Shown one piece after another: positions 44,914 to 55,516 of a DNA stretch of 64,000 nucleotides (positions are counted from its first letter, which is position 1; each line of letters opens with the position of its first letter). The notes under the pieces are model-generated. The model had not been told where the DNA came from. It made no database searches and saw nothing but the letters and a program-made list of their open reading frames with translations. This stretch comes from Ancylobacter tetraedralis. Its GTDB lineage: Bacteria; Pseudomonadota; Alphaproteobacteria; Rhizobiales; Xanthobacteraceae. The translations under genes were made by a program, and so were the position numbers. The stretch spans positions 62,001-126,000 of the forward strand of contig NZ_JACICD010000002.1 of the NCBI RefSeq assembly GCF_014195655.1. Direction: 5' to 3'.

Positions 44914-46287
44914 TCACTTGCCGATGCAGAATTCCCGGAACACGACGTCGAGCACATCCTCAACTCCGATGACACCAGTCATCCGCCCGAGCGCGCGGGC
45001 GGCCAGCCGCAACTCTTCCGCCAGCAGTTCATCGCTCAAGGCATCCCAGCCGCTCATGGCGGCCCGCACATGTGAAGCCGCCTCCGCCGCGTCCTGCCGG
45101 TGCCGCTCGCGGATCAGCGCGGGATGATCGGCGCCTGCGGCGTGCGTTCCGACGAAACCGGCCAGCGCATCGACCAGCCCGTCAACACCCGCGCCGGTCG
45201 CGGCCGACAGCGCCAGCCGGCGTTCGGCCCAGCCCGGCACCGTATCGTCGCCCCCAGCCGTCGCGTCGATCTTGTTGGCGACCAGCCACAGCGCCCCTGC
45301 GGCGGCCGCGTCGATATCCGGTCGGTCGAACGGAGGCCGGCCGGCGGCGGCGTCATGCACCCACAGCACGAGATCGGCCTGCGCGATGCGATGGCGGGCG
45401 CGACGGATGCCCTCTGCCTCCACCTTGCCTTCGGCCTCGCGCAAGCCCGCCGTGTCGAGCAGCGTGACCTTGTGGCCGCCGAGGTCGAGCGACACCTCCA
45501 GCACATCGCGCGTGGTGCCCGGCTCATCGGAGACGATGGCGACCTCGCGCGCCGCCAGCGCGTTGATGAGCGAGGACTTGCCGGCATTGGGCAGGCCGGC
45601 GATCGCCACCACGGCACCCTCGCGCAGCATCGCGCCGCGCCGATCGGCCAGGGCGGCCTCCAATTCGCCGAGCAGCGCCACCAACTCGGGCCGGGCCAGC
45701 GCCCGCGCCTCGGCCGGAACATCGTCCTCGTCCGCGAAGTCGATGCCCGCCTCGATCAACGCCATGGCGCGAATGAGACGTAAACGCCACGCCTCCACCC
45801 GCTGGCCGAGATGGCCGAACGCATGGGCGAAGGCGAGGCGGCGTTGCCCCTCGGTCTCCGCCGAAATGAGGTCGGCCAGTCCCTCGGCCTCGGTGAGGTC
45901 CATCCGGCCGTTGAGAAAGGCGCGGCGCGAGAACTCCCCGCGCTCGGCTGGGCGGAGGCCCTCCTGAGTGAACAGCGCATTGAGGACCGCCGCCACCACG
46001 GCCGGCCCGCCATGGACCTGCAGTTCGGCCAGATCCTCGCCGGTCGCGCTGCGCGGGCCGGGAAACCACAGCACCAGTCCCTTATCGAGCGCCGTGCCAT
46101 CACCGGGGTGGCGCAGCGTGGCCAACCGGGCCCGGCGCGGCTCCGGCAACCCGCCGGCCAGCGCCCGCAACGCGGGCCCCGCCTGCGGCCCGGAAATCCG
46201 GAGCACCGCGACCGCCGACGCCCCCGTGCCGGAGGACACCGCCGCGATGGTCTCGGCCCGATTTGCGCTTTCCTGCTGCACACTCAC
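44914..46287 (-). CDS. mnmE: tRNA-modification GTPase MnmE
   Basis: This 457-residue GTPase has an N-terminal tetrahydrofolate-binding domain ([12 protein letters not shown]), a helical domain and an inserted Ras-like G domain ([35 protein letters not shown]). It ends in the conserved FCIGK tail. It partners MnmG in U34 modification. The start appears to be GTG at 46287; a second in-frame GTG follows at 46281. It is first in the mnmE-mnmG-rsmG-parA-parB run. Confidence 0.95.
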   Translation of the reverse strand: MSVQQESANRAETIAAVSSGTGASAVAVLRISGPQAGPALRALAGGLPEPRRARLATLRHPGDGTALDKGLVLWFPGPRSATGEDLAELQVHGGPAVVAAVLNALFTQEGLRPAERGEFSRRAFLNGRMDLTEAEGLADLISAETEGQRRLAFAHAFGHLGQRVEAWRLRLIRAMALIEAGIDFADEDDVPAEARALARPELVALLGELEAALADRRGAMLREGAVVAIAGLPNAGKSSLINALAAREVAIVSDEPGTTRDVLEVSLDLGGHKVTLLDTAGLREAEGKVEAEGIRRARHRIAQADLVLWVHDAAAGRPPFDRPDIDAAAAGALWLVANKIDATAGGDDTVPGWAERRLALSAATGAGVDGLVDALAGFVGTHAAGADHPALIRERHRQDAAEAASHVRAAMSGWDALSDELLAEELRLAARALGRMTGVIGVEDVLDVVFREFCIGK

Positions 46288-46367
46288 CCGCTACGCCCTA
46301 TCTCTGTGAACGGAACCGCCTGCGCGATCCGCTGCCCCACACCCTTCCCCGATGCCGGAGAGACGCC

Positions 46368-48386
46368 TTGCCGAACCGTCTTGAGCATGCCGCGAGCCCC
46401 TATCTCCTGCAGCACAAGGACAATCCTGTCGACTGGTGGCAATGGCAGCCCGAGGCCTTTGCGGAGGCCCGGCGCAGCGGCCGGCCCGTGCTGCTCTCCA
46501 TCGGCTATGCGGCTTGCCACTGGTGCCATGTCATGGCGCATGAAAGCTTCGAGGATGCGGCCACCGCCAGCGTGATGAACGAGCTGTTCGTGAACATCAA
46601 GGTGGATCGCGAGGAACGCCCGGAGGTCGACCAGATCTACATGTCGGCCCTGCAACAGCTGGGCGTGCAAGGCGGCTGGCCGATGACCATGTTCCTCGAT
46701 GCCGAAGGCGCCCCCTTCTGGGGCGGCACCTATTTCCCCCGGGAGGCAAAATACGGACAGCCGGCCTTTGTCGAGGTGCTCCGGACCATGGCGGGCGCCT
46801 ATGCCTCGGGAGACCCGCGCATTGCGTCCAACCGTGAGGCGCTGCTCGGGCGGCTGCGGCAGAAGGCGCGGCCGGCGGGCCAGGTGGTGATCGGCGTCAA
46901 TGAGCTCGATGACGTCGCCGGGCAGATCCTCGGCATCATGGATCCCGAGCATGGCGGCCTGCAGGGTTCACCGAAATTTCCCAACACGCCGTTCATCGAG
47001 CTGCTCTGGCGCGCCTATGAGCGCACCGGGCGCGAGCGGCTGCGCAATGCCGCGCTGCACGCGCTGGACGGCATGAGCGAGGGCGGCATCTACGATCATA
47101 TCGGCGGCGGCTATGCCCGCTACAGCGTCGACGAGCGCTGGCTGGTGCCGCATTTCGAGAAGATGCTCTACGACAATGCGCAGATCCTCGAACTGCTCGC
47201 CCTCGCCTATTCCGAGACGCTGGCCGACCTGTTCCGCGCCCGCGCGGAAGAGACGGTGGGCTGGCTTCAGCGCGAGATGCTGACGCAAGACGGTGCCTTC
47301 GCCGCCAGCCTGGATGCGGATTCGGAAGGCCATGAGGGGCGCTATTATGTGTGGACCCTTCGCCAAGTGCTGGATGCGCTGGGCGCCGAGGATGCCGAGT
47401 TCTTCGCCCGGCACTACGACATTGTGCCCTTCGGCAACTGGGAAGGCGTTTCGATCCCGAACCGGCTGAAGGAGGTGGAGCGCTCGGGCAGCGATGATCT
47501 GCGCCTCGCCCTGCTGCGCGACAAGCTGCTGAAGCTGCGCGAAACCCGCGTCCCGCCCGGCCGCGACGACAAGGTGCTGGCCGACTGGAACGGGCTGATG
47601 ATCGCCGCGCTGGCCGATGCCGCCCATCGCCTCGGCCGGCCGGAATGGATCGATCTGGCGGCGACGGCCTTTCGTTTCATCGCCGAATCGATGACGCGCG
47701 GCGAGCGGCTTGGCCATAGCTGGCGGCAGGGCCAGCTGGTGTTCCCCGGCCTCTCCTCCGACTATGCGGCCATGGTGCGGGCCGCGCTGGCGCTGCATCA
47801 GGCCACCGGCGAGCCCGGTTATCGCGCGCAAGCCATCGCCTGGCAGGCGGCGCTGGAGGCGCATCACGGCGCGGAGGATGGCGGCTATTACCTCACCGCC
47901 GACGATGCCGAGGGCCTGCTGCTGCGCCCCGAGGCGACGGCCGATGACGCCGTCACCAACCCCAACGCGCTGATCGCCCGCAATCTCCTCCGCCTCGCCG
48001 CCCTCACCGGGGATGAGGCCTATCGCGCCCGCGCCGACCGCCTGTTCGAGGGATTGCTGCCGCGCGCCGCGCCGTCGCTCTATAGCCATGCCGGCCTGCT
48101 CAACGCGCTCGACACCCGGCTGCGGGGGCCGGAAATCGTCATCGTCGGCAGCGGGGAGCGCGCCGATGCGCTGGCGCAGGCAGCGTTCCGGCTGCCGCGT
48201 GTCGACATCGTGATCCAGCGCGTGAGCGATGCTACCGCCCTGCCCGCCGATCATCCCGCCCGCGCCAAGGCCGAGGCTGGCTCGCCCGCCGCGTTCTACT
48301 GCGCCGGAGCGAGCTGCTCGCTACCGGTGACGGAGACGTCTCAACTGGTGGATCTGGTGATGAGAGAACGGGTGGCGGAGGCCTGA
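46368..48386 (+). CDS. Thioredoxin-domain DUF255 protein (YyaL/SPATA20 family)
   Basis: This is a 672-residue protein. It has an N-terminal thioredoxin-like DUF255 domain with the redox-like motif [20 protein letters not shown] and [21 protein letters not shown] long six-hairpin-type alpha/alpha barrel follows. The biochemical role is unknown, though family members are widespread. I use a TTG start at 46368, which has GGAGAG 5 nt upstream and gives the family N-terminus [13 protein letters not shown]. An upstream in-frame ATG at 46263 would overlap divergent mnmE and add unrelated sequence. Confidence 0.87.
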   Translation: MPNRLEHAASPYLLQHKDNPVDWWQWQPEAFAEARRSGRPVLLSIGYAACHWCHVMAHESFEDAATASVMNELFVNIKVDREERPEVDQIYMSALQQLGVQGGWPMTMFLDAEGAPFWGGTYFPREAKYGQPAFVEVLRTMAGAYASGDPRIASNREALLGRLRQKARPAGQVVIGVNELDDVAGQILGIMDPEHGGLQGSPKFPNTPFIELLWRAYERTGRERLRNAALHALDGMSEGGIYDHIGGGYARYSVDERWLVPHFEKMLYDNAQILELLALAYSETLADLFRARAEETVGWLQREMLTQDGAFAASLDADSEGHEGRYYVWTLRQVLDALGAEDAEFFARHYDIVPFGNWEGVSIPNRLKEVERSGSDDLRLALLRDKLLKLRETRVPPGRDDKVLADWNGLMIAALADAAHRLGRPEWIDLAATAFRFIAESMTRGERLGHSWRQGQLVFPGLSSDYAAMVRAALALHQATGEPGYRAQAIAWQAALEAHHGAEDGGYYLTADDAEGLLLRPEATADDAVTNPNALIARNLLRLAALTGDEAYRARADRLFEGLLPRAAPSLYSHAGLLNALDTRLRGPEIVIVGSGERADALAQAAFRLPRVDIVIQRVSDATALPADHPARAKAEAGSPAAFYCAGASCSLPVTETSQLVDLVMRERVAEA

Positions 48387-48773
48387 AGAGGTCTCGGCCG
48401 TCCTCCGGCAAAAGCGGATGGTGGCGCGCGGCGTCTGAACAGTGGGGATGCGACGGGTGGATCGCCCGATGGTCCGGGCGAAAGCTTCGAGACTCTCAGA
48501 AATTCCGCGACGGACTCCGCAGATACCGGAGCGCCCGTCATCTGCCCCGCCTGTGGGGAGGTCTGTGGATAAGATGGGGAGAAAAACACCCCCACCCCGC
48601 CAGATCGCCAGAAATGACCGCTGGCGGCGACGAGCCTTCTCACGATGAATGGATCGGAGCGGAGCCGAAACGGCCGTCCTGAGTCATCTGCGCGAGGCAT
48701 CGTTTCGGCAGCGATTTAAAATCCTGGATCGTATCCAGAGCATCCAACACGTTTCACGTGTGGGATGGCAGGT
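48387..48773. other. Intergenic region with a DnaA box and a decayed parS-like site
   Basis: This 387-bp gap has no convincing gene. TGTGGATAA at 48564-48572 is a perfect DnaA box in reverse orientation. CTGGAT-CGT-ATCCAG (48724-48738) is a short inverted repeat. GTTTCACGTG at 48751-48760 equals one side plus centre of parS but is followed by TGGG instead of AAAC. The gap sits between convergent genes about 4 kb from the putative oriC. Confidence 0.55.
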
Positions 48774-49136
48774 TCACTCCCGGCGGGTGAACCACATATT
48801 GGCGACCATCAGCGGCAGCACGAGAACCAGCGCCCCGGCGAGGTCGAGCTGCAGGATGTAGCCGAGCCCCAGTTCCTCCCGCAGCGCCGGCCCGATCACC
48901 GGGTCGGCGACATCGGCGATGAGGCTGGAGATGAACAGCGCGGCCGGTACCCAGATCGCCAGTGGTAGCCACCAGCGGCGGCAAGCCATCACCCAACTCA
49001 GCGCCGCAATGCCGATGACGAGCAGCCACAATACGGCGGAAGGCGGCTCTCGCTCGGCGACGCCGGCCAGAGCGACCGAACCGCCCGGCAGCGCCAGCAG
49101 AGGGAGAGCGGCGAGAGTCTCGATGAGACGCTTCAT
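48774..49136 (-). CDS. Small membrane protein of unknown function
   Basis: This 120-residue hydrophobic protein starts at MKRLIETLAALPLLALPGGS behind a GGGAGGGCGGCAGG ribosome binding site. An N-terminal signal-like or membrane helix is followed by hydrophobic segments around VLWLLVIGIAALSWVMACRR, LPLAIWVPAALFISSLIADV and LQLDLAGALVLVLPLMVANM. I do not recognise the family. It lies 38 bp downstream of rho on the same strand and may be co-transcribed with it. Confidence 0.7.
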   Translation of the reverse strand: MKRLIETLAALPLLALPGGSVALAGVAEREPPSAVLWLLVIGIAALSWVMACRRWWLPLAIWVPAALFISSLIADVADPVIGPALREELGLGYILQLDLAGALVLVLPLMVANMWFTRRE

Positions 49137-49174
49137 CCTGCCGCCCTCCCCGCTCACGCGCTGTTCGATGTGCC

Positions 49175-50440
49175 TCAGGTATTCATGGAGTCGAAGAAGT
49201 CGGCATTGGTCTTGGTCTGGCGCAGCTTGTCGAGCAGGAACTCGATGGCGTCGACCGTGCCCATCGGGTTGAGAATGCGCCGGAGAACATACATCTTCTT
49301 CAGCACGTCGCTCGGCACGAGCAGTTCTTCCTTGCGGGTGCCCGAGCGGGTGATGTCGAGCGCCGGGAAGACGCGCTTGTCCGACACCTTGCGGTCGAGG
49401 ATGACCTCGGAATTGCCGGTGCCCTTGAACTCTTCGAAGATCACCTCGTCCATGCGCGACCCGGTCTCGATCAGCGCCGTGGCGATGATGGTCAGCGAGC
49501 CGCCCTCCTCGATGTTGCGCGCCGCGCCGAAGAAGCGCTTGGGGCGCTGCAGGGCATTGGCGTCGACACCGCCGGTCAGCACCTTGCCCGAGGACGGCAC
49601 GACGGTGTTGTAGGCGCGCCCGAGGCGGGTGATCGAATCGAGCAGGATGACGACGTCGCGCTTGTGCTCGACAAGGCGCTTGGCCTTCTCGATCACCATC
49701 TCGGCGACCTGTACATGACGCTGCGCCGGCTCGTCGAAGGTGGAGGACACTACCTCGCCGCGCACGGAGCGCTGCATGTCGGTGACTTCCTCCGGCCGCT
49801 CGTCGATGAGCAGCACGATGAGGTAGCACTCGGGATGGTTGGTGGTGATCGACTGCGCGATGTTCTGCAGCAGCACGGTCTTGCCGGTGCGCGGCGGTGC
49901 CACGATGAGCGCGCGCTGGCCCTTGCCGATGGGGGCCACCACATCGATGATGCGGGCCGAGAAATCCTTGCGGGTCGGATCCTCGATCTCGAGCTTGAAG
50001 CGCTCGTCCGGGTAGAGCGGCGTCAGATTGTCGAAATTGATCTTGTGCCGGATCTTCTCGGGGTCTTCGAAATTGATCGTGTTGACCTTGAGAAGCGCGA
50101 AATAGCGCTCGCCATCCTTCGGCGAACGAATCTGCCCCTCCACCGTATCGCCGGTGCGCAGGCCAAAACGACGGATCTGGCTGGGCGAGACATAGATATC
50201 GTCCGGCCCGGGCAGGTAGTTGGCATCCGGCGAGCGCAGGAAGCCGAAGCCGTCGGAGAGAATCTCGACGACGCCTTCGCCGATGATATCGGTGTCCTTG
50301 GCGGCCAGCTGCTTGAGAATGGCGAACATCAGCTCCTGCTTGCGCAGCGTGCTGGCATTCTCGACCTCCAGCTCTTCCGCGAAGACGAGCAGTTCGGCCG
50401 GATTTTTGGACTTGAGGTCCTGGAGCTTCATTTCCCCCAT
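49175..50440 (-). CDS. rho: Transcription termination factor Rho
   Basis: This 421-residue hexameric RNA-dependent helicase has an N-terminal Rho domain and an RNA-binding cold-shock-like domain ([20 protein letters not shown]). The ATPase core has Walker [13 protein letters not shown], Walker [12 protein letters not shown] and the Q/R-loop regions. The length is standard for alphaproteobacteria and without large insertions. It is downstream of hemJ after 241 bp. Confidence 0.97.
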   Translation of the reverse strand: MGEMKLQDLKSKNPAELLVFAEELEVENASTLRKQELMFAILKQLAAKDTDIIGEGVVEILSDGFGFLRSPDANYLPGPDDIYVSPSQIRRFGLRTGDTVEGQIRSPKDGERYFALLKVNTINFEDPEKIRHKINFDNLTPLYPDERFKLEIEDPTRKDFSARIIDVVAPIGKGQRALIVAPPRTGKTVLLQNIAQSITTNHPECYLIVLLIDERPEEVTDMQRSVRGEVVSSTFDEPAQRHVQVAEMVIEKAKRLVEHKRDVVILLDSITRLGRAYNTVVPSSGKVLTGGVDANALQRPKRFFGAARNIEEGGSLTIIATALIETGSRMDEVIFEEFKGTGNSEVILDRKVSDKRVFPALDITRSGTRKEELLVPSDVLKKMYVLRRILNPMGTVDAIEFLLDKLRQTKTNADFFDSMNT

Positions 50441-50681
50441 GGGAAAAGGCCTCGGAAGTTGGAATTATCCCGTCCGAGCCTGAACAAGCCGACGGGACGA
50501 AAAGGATGAGAAGCGCTGGTCTGAGGACACGGCCGGCATCAGATCCGGCCTCCTGTCCGACACACCATCGACACCGGGGAGGTGCCGAGCAAAGCGGAGC
50601 GTCAGCCAGCTTCGTGGAAGTGAAGGCAACATAGGCAAAGCCACGATTCGGCGCAAGCCTGCCTGTGCTGCTTCAAGCCGA
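50441..50681. promoter_or_regulatory. rho leader region with a possible stem-loop
   Basis: This 241-bp region upstream of rho contains TCCCGTC (50468-50474) and GACGGGA (50491-50497), a 7-bp stem with a 16-nt loop ending about 28 nt before the rho start codon. rho leaders are often attenuated by Rho itself. I see no reading frame here. Confidence 0.35.
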
Positions 50682-51107
50682 TCAAAATGGCTTTACGATG
50701 ACCAGAATGACGATGGCGATCATCAGCAGCGTCGGAATCTCGTTGGCGATCCGGTAGAACCGTGCCGACCTCACATTGGCATCGCTGGCAAACTCCCGCA
50801 CCCGCGCCGACAGGAACCCGTGAAAGGCGCTCATCGCGAGCACGGCCGCAAATTTCGCGTGGAACCAGCCGACGCGATACCAGCCGCCCTCCCAGGCGAG
50901 ATAGAGGCCGGCGAGCCAGGCGACGATCATGGCCGGGTTCATGATCGCCTTGAGCAGGCGCCGCTCCATGACCTTGAAGGTTTCCGACTGGGCCGAACCC
51001 GCCGGCGCGGCGCAGTGATAGACCATGAGCCGCGGCAGATAGAGCAGGCCCGCCATCCAGGAAATGATGGCGATGACGTGCAGCGCCTTGATCCAGTCGT
51101 AGAGCAT
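50682..51107 (-). CDS. hemJ: Protoporphyrinogen IX oxidase HemJ
   Basis: This 141-residue inner-membrane protein has four hydrophobic helices. Haem-pathway landmarks are the N-terminal WIKALHVIAIISWMAGLLYL (conserved His10) and the WFHAKFAAV segment with its conserved Lys. HemJ carries out the penultimate step of haem synthesis in bacteria lacking HemG or HemY. It lies 59 bp downstream of hemE, another haem gene, on the same strand, so they are likely co-transcribed. Confidence 0.93.
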   Translation of the reverse strand: MLYDWIKALHVIAIISWMAGLLYLPRLMVYHCAAPAGSAQSETFKVMERRLLKAIMNPAMIVAWLAGLYLAWEGGWYRVGWFHAKFAAVLAMSAFHGFLSARVREFASDANVRSARFYRIANEIPTLLMIAIVILVIVKPF

Positions 51108-51166
51108 CGCCCTGTCCCTTGCGACCCGTCTCTGGCGGCCCGTCGCCTGCCCGCCCTTCGCCGGCC

Positions 51167-52219
51167 TCAGCCGCGCAGCCGGGCGATCATCCGTTCCACA
51201 TGGGCGATCGGCGTCTCCGGGCGGATGCCATGCCCGAGATTGAAGATATGCGCCGCGCCGTGGAAATCCTCCACCAGCGCGTCGACGGCCGCATCGAGCG
51301 CCGTCCCGCCGGCGATCAGCACCAGCGGGTCGAGATTGCCCTGCAACGCCACGCGACCGCCCACCGCCAGGCGGGTTTGCCGCCGTTCCACCGTCCAGTC
51401 CAGCCCCACGGCATTGACGCCGGTGGCAAGCACCAGTTCGGTGAGCCCGGCCAGCGTCGCCCCCTTGGGGAAGGCGATGATGCGCGCATCCGGCACTTGC
51501 GCGCGAACCAGCGCCACGATGCGGCGGATCGGCTCGATGCTCCAGCGGCGGAAGGATTCCGGGTCAAGCACCCCCGCCCAGCTGTCGAAGATCTGCACCG
51601 CGTCCGCCCCGGCCTTGAGCTGGCCGATGAGATAGCGCGCGGAGGTCTCGACCAGCCGGTCGATCAGCGCCTCGAAGAATGCCGGGTCGGTGAGAGACGC
51701 CAGCCGGGCCGGCCCCTGGTCCGGCGTTCCTCGCCCGGCCACCATATAGGTCGCCACGGTCCAGGGAGCCCCGCAGAAGCCGAGCAGCGTGGTTTCGCGG
51801 GGCAGTTCCTCCCGGATGCGCCCCACGGCCTCCAGCACGCGTTCTATGCGGCTGGGATCGAGATCGTCCCGCAGCGCGTTGAGTTCCGTGTGATTGGTGG
51901 TCCGGCTGAGCCTTGGCCCCTCGCCCGCCTCGAAGCTGAGATCGACGCCGAGCGCATGTGGCACGACTAGGATGTCGGAAAACAGGATCGCGGCGTCGAA
52001 GCCGAAGCGGCGGATCGGCTGCAGGGTGACCTCGACCGCGTGGTTGGGTGTGTAGCAGAGGGTGAGAAAATCGCCGGCCTTCTCGCGCACCGCCCGGTAT
52101 TCCGGCAGGTAGCGTCCCGCCTGGCGCATCATCCAGATCGGAGTGCGAGCCGCGACATGCCCGTCGAGCACTCGCTTCACGACCCGTTCACCCGCTTCGC
52201 TTTTCCCCTGCCCATTCAT
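51167..52219 (-). CDS. hemE: Uroporphyrinogen decarboxylase
   Basis: This 350-residue TIM-barrel enzyme decarboxylates uroporphyrinogen III to coproporphyrinogen III. Signatures are [20 protein letters not shown], the catalytic-Asp region [28 protein letters not shown] and [12 protein letters not shown]. It is transcribed away from the putative origin and heads the hemE-hemJ pair. The start is the ATG at 52217-52219. Confidence 0.97.
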   Translation of the reverse strand: MNGQGKSEAGERVVKRVLDGHVAARTPIWMMRQAGRYLPEYRAVREKAGDFLTLCYTPNHAVEVTLQPIRRFGFDAAILFSDILVVPHALGVDLSFEAGEGPRLSRTTNHTELNALRDDLDPSRIERVLEAVGRIREELPRETTLLGFCGAPWTVATYMVAGRGTPDQGPARLASLTDPAFFEALIDRLVETSARYLIGQLKAGADAVQIFDSWAGVLDPESFRRWSIEPIRRIVALVRAQVPDARIIAFPKGATLAGLTELVLATGVNAVGLDWTVERRQTRLAVGGRVALQGNLDPLVLIAGGTALDAAVDALVEDFHGAAHIFNLGHGIRPETPIAHVERMIARLRG

Positions 52220-52520
52220 ACTTAATTAATCTCTTTGACTAAGAGTTGTCTGTGTTTAGGTGAGGGCATTAGACAGGTTCCTGCCGCACCACAAGCCGTC
52301 CCCAGGCCGACCCGCTCGCGCCGCGCCGCGCCGCCGGGCGAATCCTACCATTGTCAGTGGCTTGCGCGGAGCCTGCGATTTATCCACGCAGTTCGCCGGA
52401 CGGTGCGTAAAGATTCGCACAGCGGCCGGCCCTGTGGAGAGAACGCGCCTCTGTCCCCAGGCCGCACTTGCTAACCGCTCTGCCACGTGGCTTGTTCCCA
52501 TTCCATACACAGGCCTGTGG
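52220..52520. other. oriC: Putative chromosomal replication origin (oriC)
   Basis: This 301-bp gap lies between hemE and ppsR (the DUF299 gene), the location of oriC in Caulobacter, Rickettsia and Sinorhizobium. It has a local A/T-rich tract (52220-52260, including TTAATTAA). DnaA-box-like sites are TTATCCACG (52380-52388) and TGTGGATGA (52516-52524), each 8 of 9 to consensus, with a weaker TGTGGAGAG near 52432-52440. The 12-mer GTCCCCAGGCCG occurs at 52298-52309 and 52453-52464. I saw no TTAA-N7-TTAA CtrA site. Confidence 0.65.
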
Positions 52521-53390
52521 ATGACCGGCGTGACTGACGCGACCCGCGAGTCGGAAAGCTATTACCACTTGCACCTCGTCTCGGATTCCACCGGCGAGAC
52601 GCTGATCAGCGTCGGCCGGGCGGCGGCGGCGCAATACAGCTCGGTCCGGCCGATCGAACACATCTATCCGCTGGTGCGAACCCACAAGCAGCTCGACAAG
52701 GCCATTCAGGCGATCGAGGAATGTCCGGGCATCGTGCTCTACACGCTGACCGATCCGGAATTGCGCAACCGGCTGAAGACCTATTGCCAGACCAACAGCG
52801 TGCCGGTGCTCTCGGTTCTGGCGCCGGTGGTGCGGCTGTTCCAGGCCTATATTGGTGGCGCGCCGGAGCCGCGCGTGGGCGGCCAGCACCAGCTGGACGG
52901 CGAATATTTCCGCCGCATCGACGCGATGAACTACACCGTCATGCATGATGACGGGCAGCATACGGACGGGCTGGAGGGGGCGGACGTGGTGCTGCTCGGC
53001 ATTTCCCGCTCCTCCAAGACGCCAACCAGCATCTATCTCGCCAATCGCGGCATCAAGACCGCCAATATCCCGCTGGTGCCCAACATCCCCGTGCCTCCTG
53101 GTCTGTCGGACCTGAAGCGCCCGCTCGTGGTGGGGCTGGTGGCCAGTGCCGAGCGGGTGATCGAGATCCGCCGCAACCGGCTGCTCGGGCTGAATGCCAA
53201 CCAGCCCAACGACGCCTATATCGATCGCGAATCGGTGGCGGAGGAAATCAGCTTCTCGCGCCGGCTCTGCGCCAGGCATGGCTGGCCGGTGATCGATGTC
53301 ACGCGCCGCTCGATCGAGGAAACCGCCGCCGCCATTATCGGCCTGCTGCAGGAGCATCGGCGCCGTATCTCCGAGAGCACCGGTGGCTGA
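52521..53390 (+). CDS. ppsR: PEP synthase/PPDK-type regulatory kinase-phosphorylase (DUF299)
   Basis: This 289-residue protein begins with FHLHLVSDSTGETLI-type sequence (here YYHLHLVSDSTGETLI). The family P-loop region VVLLGISRSSKTPTSIYLAN follows, and later GLNANQPNDAYIDR. DUF299 proteins switch phosphoenolpyruvate synthase or pyruvate phosphate dikinase by ADP-dependent phosphorylation and Pi-dependent dephosphorylation. I use the ATG at 52521, which lies inside a DnaA-box-like sequence. It is the first of an overlapping run through dnaQ. Confidence 0.9.
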   Translation: MTGVTDATRESESYYHLHLVSDSTGETLISVGRAAAAQYSSVRPIEHIYPLVRTHKQLDKAIQAIEECPGIVLYTLTDPELRNRLKTYCQTNSVPVLSVLAPVVRLFQAYIGGAPEPRVGGQHQLDGEYFRRIDAMNYTVMHDDGQHTDGLEGADVVLLGISRSSKTPTSIYLANRGIKTANIPLVPNIPVPPGLSDLKRPLVVGLVASAERVIEIRRNRLLGLNANQPNDAYIDRESVAEEISFSRRLCARHGWPVIDVTRRSIEETAAAIIGLLQEHRRRISESTGG

Positions 53391-54054
53391 GCGCGTGTGT
53401 GAAATCCAGGTGCCGGAATCGCCGCCGGAGCCCCACGCGCCCAATCCGCTCTGGCGCGGTGGCGCCCCGCTGGTGCTGGCCTCCAAGAGCCCGGCACGGC
53501 GCGCCCTGCTGGACGCCGCCCGGCTACCGCACGAGGCGTTCGGCGTGGATGTGGACGAGCGGGGGCTGGAAGCCGATGCTGTTGGCTCGGGGGCTGGCCC
53601 GGCCGAGGTCGCCAGCGTGCTGGCGCGGGCCAAGGCGCTGGCCGGCAGCCGGATGCGCCCCGGCCGGCTGGTGATCGGCGCCGACCAGACGCTGGCGCTG
53701 GGCGTCGAGGCCTTTCACAAGCCGGCGGACCGTGCCGGCGCGAAGGCGCAGATCCGCCGGCTGGCCGGCCACACCCATGCGCTTCATGCGGCGATCGCCG
53801 TCGCGCGGGATGGGAACATCCTGTTCGGATGCATGGAAACCGCCTTTCTCAGCATGCGGGAGCTCGATGACGCCGCGATCGAGGCCTATCTGACGGCGGC
53901 CGGGGAGGCGGTGTCCACCAGTGTCGGCGGCTATCAGCTGGAAGGGCTCGGCATCCACCTGTTCGAGCGGATCGAGGGCGACCATTCCGTGATTCTCGGC
54001 CTGCCGCTGCTGCCGCTCCTGGCCTTTCTGCGGCGTCAGGGAGACCTGCTGTGA
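53383..54054 (+). CDS. maf: Maf-family nucleotide pyrophosphatase
   Basis: This 223-residue protein has the Maf signature LVLASKSPARRALLDAARLP and the catalytic-acid region VIGADQTLALG. SVGGYQLEGLGIHLFERIEG is also typical. Maf proteins hydrolyse non-canonical nucleoside triphosphates in the cytosol and can block septation when overproduced. The start is a GTG at 53383 that overlaps ppsR by 8 bp, with GAGAG upstream; a GTG at 53395 is an alternative. The stop overlaps aroE as GTGA. Confidence 0.88.
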   Translation: MAERVCEIQVPESPPEPHAPNPLWRGGAPLVLASKSPARRALLDAARLPHEAFGVDVDERGLEADAVGSGAGPAEVASVLARAKALAGSRMRPGRLVIGADQTLALGVEAFHKPADRAGAKAQIRRLAGHTHALHAAIAVARDGNILFGCMETAFLSMRELDDAAIEAYLTAAGEAVSTSVGGYQLEGLGIHLFERIEGDHSVILGLPLLPLLAFLRRQGDLL

Positions 54055-54896
54055 CCCGCCGCGCCGCCGTTATCGGCCACCCCATCGCCCATTCGCGCTC
54101 GCCGCTCATCCATGGCTACTGGCTGGAAAAGCACGGCATTGACGGCAGCTATGGCCTGCGCGACGTGCCGCCCGCCGCGATCTCCGGCTTTCTCGCGGAT
54201 TTCGCCGCCAGCGGGCTGGTCGGCGGCAATGTGACGGTGCCGCACAAGGAAGCAGCCTTCCGCGCGGCGCGGGAACTCGATCCGGTCGCGGCGGCGCTGG
54301 GGGCGGTGAATACGCTGTGGCTGGCGGAGGGCGTTCTGCACGGCGCCAATACCGATGTGCACGGTTTTCTCGCCAATCTCGATGCCGGCGAGCCGCAATG
54401 GGCGCGGGCGCTGGGCGAGGCGGTGGTGCTGGGTGCCGGCGGCGCGGCGCGGGCCGTCGTTCACGGTCTCGTCACGCGGGGCATCGACCGGGTGGTGGTT
54501 GCCAACCGGACGCTGGCAAGGGCCGAGGCACTGCGCGCGCAATTCGGCCCGCGCGTGCACGCCATCGACTGGCGCGACCTTGCCGGCCGGCTGAATGGCT
54601 GCCGCCTTTTGGTCAACACCACCTCGCTCGGCATGAAGGGCCAGCCGCCGCTCGATATCGACCTGTCCGCCCTCTCCCCCGACGCCTTGGTGACGGACAT
54701 CGTCTATGTGCCGCTGGAGACGCCGCTCTTGACGGCGGCCAAGGCGCGCGGGCTCAAGACCGTCGACGGGCTCGGCATGCTGCTGCACCAGGCCGTGCCC
54801 GGCTTCGAGCGCTGGTTCGGCGTGCGCCCGCAGGTGACGGGCGAACTGCGCGCCCGCCTTGTTGCCGATCTGGCGGCCAAGGGCCAGCTGACGTGA
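54051..54896 (+). CDS. aroE: Shikimate dehydrogenase
   Basis: This 281-residue NADP-dependent enzyme reduces 3-dehydroshikimate in the aromatic amino-acid pathway. Landmarks are [20 protein letters not shown], the substrate/catalytic [11 protein letters not shown] (conserved Lys) and the NADP-binding [19 protein letters not shown]. It begins with GTG at 54051 and overlaps maf by 4 bp and coaE by 4 bp. Confidence 0.95.
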   Translation: MTRRAAVIGHPIAHSRSPLIHGYWLEKHGIDGSYGLRDVPPAAISGFLADFAASGLVGGNVTVPHKEAAFRAARELDPVAAALGAVNTLWLAEGVLHGANTDVHGFLANLDAGEPQWARALGEAVVLGAGGAARAVVHGLVTRGIDRVVVANRTLARAEALRAQFGPRVHAIDWRDLAGRLNGCRLLVNTTSLGMKGQPPLDIDLSALSPDALVTDIVYVPLETPLLTAAKARGLKTVDGLGMLLHQAVPGFERWFGVRPQVTGELRARLVADLAAKGQLT

Positions 54897-55516
54897 GCGA
54901 CGAGCGCCCGGCGGGGCGCCCCTTCCGCCTCGGCCTCACCGGCTCGATCGGCATGGGCAAGTCGACCACCGCTGCGTTTTTCCGCGACTTCGGCGTGCCG
55001 GTCCATGATGCCGATGCGGCCGTGCATGCCATATACGGCGCGGAAGGGGTGGCGCCGGTGGAGGCCGCCTTTCCCGGTGTGGTGAGCGGCGGGCAGGTCG
55101 ATCGCACCCGGCTGGGCGCCCATGTGCTGGGCGATCCGGCGGCGATGAAGCGGCTGGAGGCCATCGTCCATCCTTTGGTGCGAGCGCGCGAGCGCGCTTT
55201 TCTCGACGCGGCGGCCGCGGCGGGTGAGGCGATCGCCGTGCTCGACATCCCGCTGCTGCTGGAAACGGGGACGCAGGAGCGGGTCGACGCCGTTCTCGTG
55301 GTCACCGCGCCGGAATCGGTGCAGCGCGCCCGGGTTCTGGCGCGTCCGGGCATGACGGATGAGAAATTCGCGGCGATCCTGTCGCGGCAGATGCCCGACG
55401 CGGAAAAACGCCGCCGGGCCGACTACATCATCGATACCGGCCATGGGCTGGAGCCCGCCCGGACGGCGGTCGCCGAACTCATCGCCCGCCTGCGCAGGAA
55501 GAAGACAGATGCGTGA
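54893..55516 (+). CDS. coaE: Dephospho-CoA kinase
   Basis: This 207-residue P-loop kinase carries out the last step of CoA synthesis. The Walker A is [12 protein letters not shown], and [21 protein letters not shown] and the lid segment follow. The start is a GTG at 54893 overlapping the aroE stop. The aroE-coaE-dnaQ order is conserved in alphaproteobacteria. It overlaps dnaQ by 8 bp. Confidence 0.95.
   Translation: MSDERPAGRPFRLGLTGSIGMGKSTTAAFFRDFGVPVHDADAAVHAIYGAEGVAPVEAAFPGVVSGGQVDRTRLGAHVLGDPAAMKRLEAIVHPLVRARERAFLDAAAAAGEAIAVLDIPLLLETGTQERVDAVLVVTAPESVQRARVLARPGMTDEKFAAILSRQMPDAEKRRRADYIIDTGHGLEPARTAVAELIARLRRKKTDA

Noticed and set aside
48751-48760. Fourth parS near mnmE and rho
   Set aside because: Only the left arm and centre match parS; the right arm reads TGGG. 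ParB binding needs both halves, so I record it only as a decayed site.
48649-48861. Small plus-strand gene in the gap near 48.7 kb
   Set aside because: No ribosome binding site or recognised family, and it overlaps the minus-strand membrane protein gene.
52220-52520. CtrA-binding sites in oriC
   Set aside because: No TTAA-N7-TTAA was found. The TTAATTAA at 52222-52229 has the wrong spacing.
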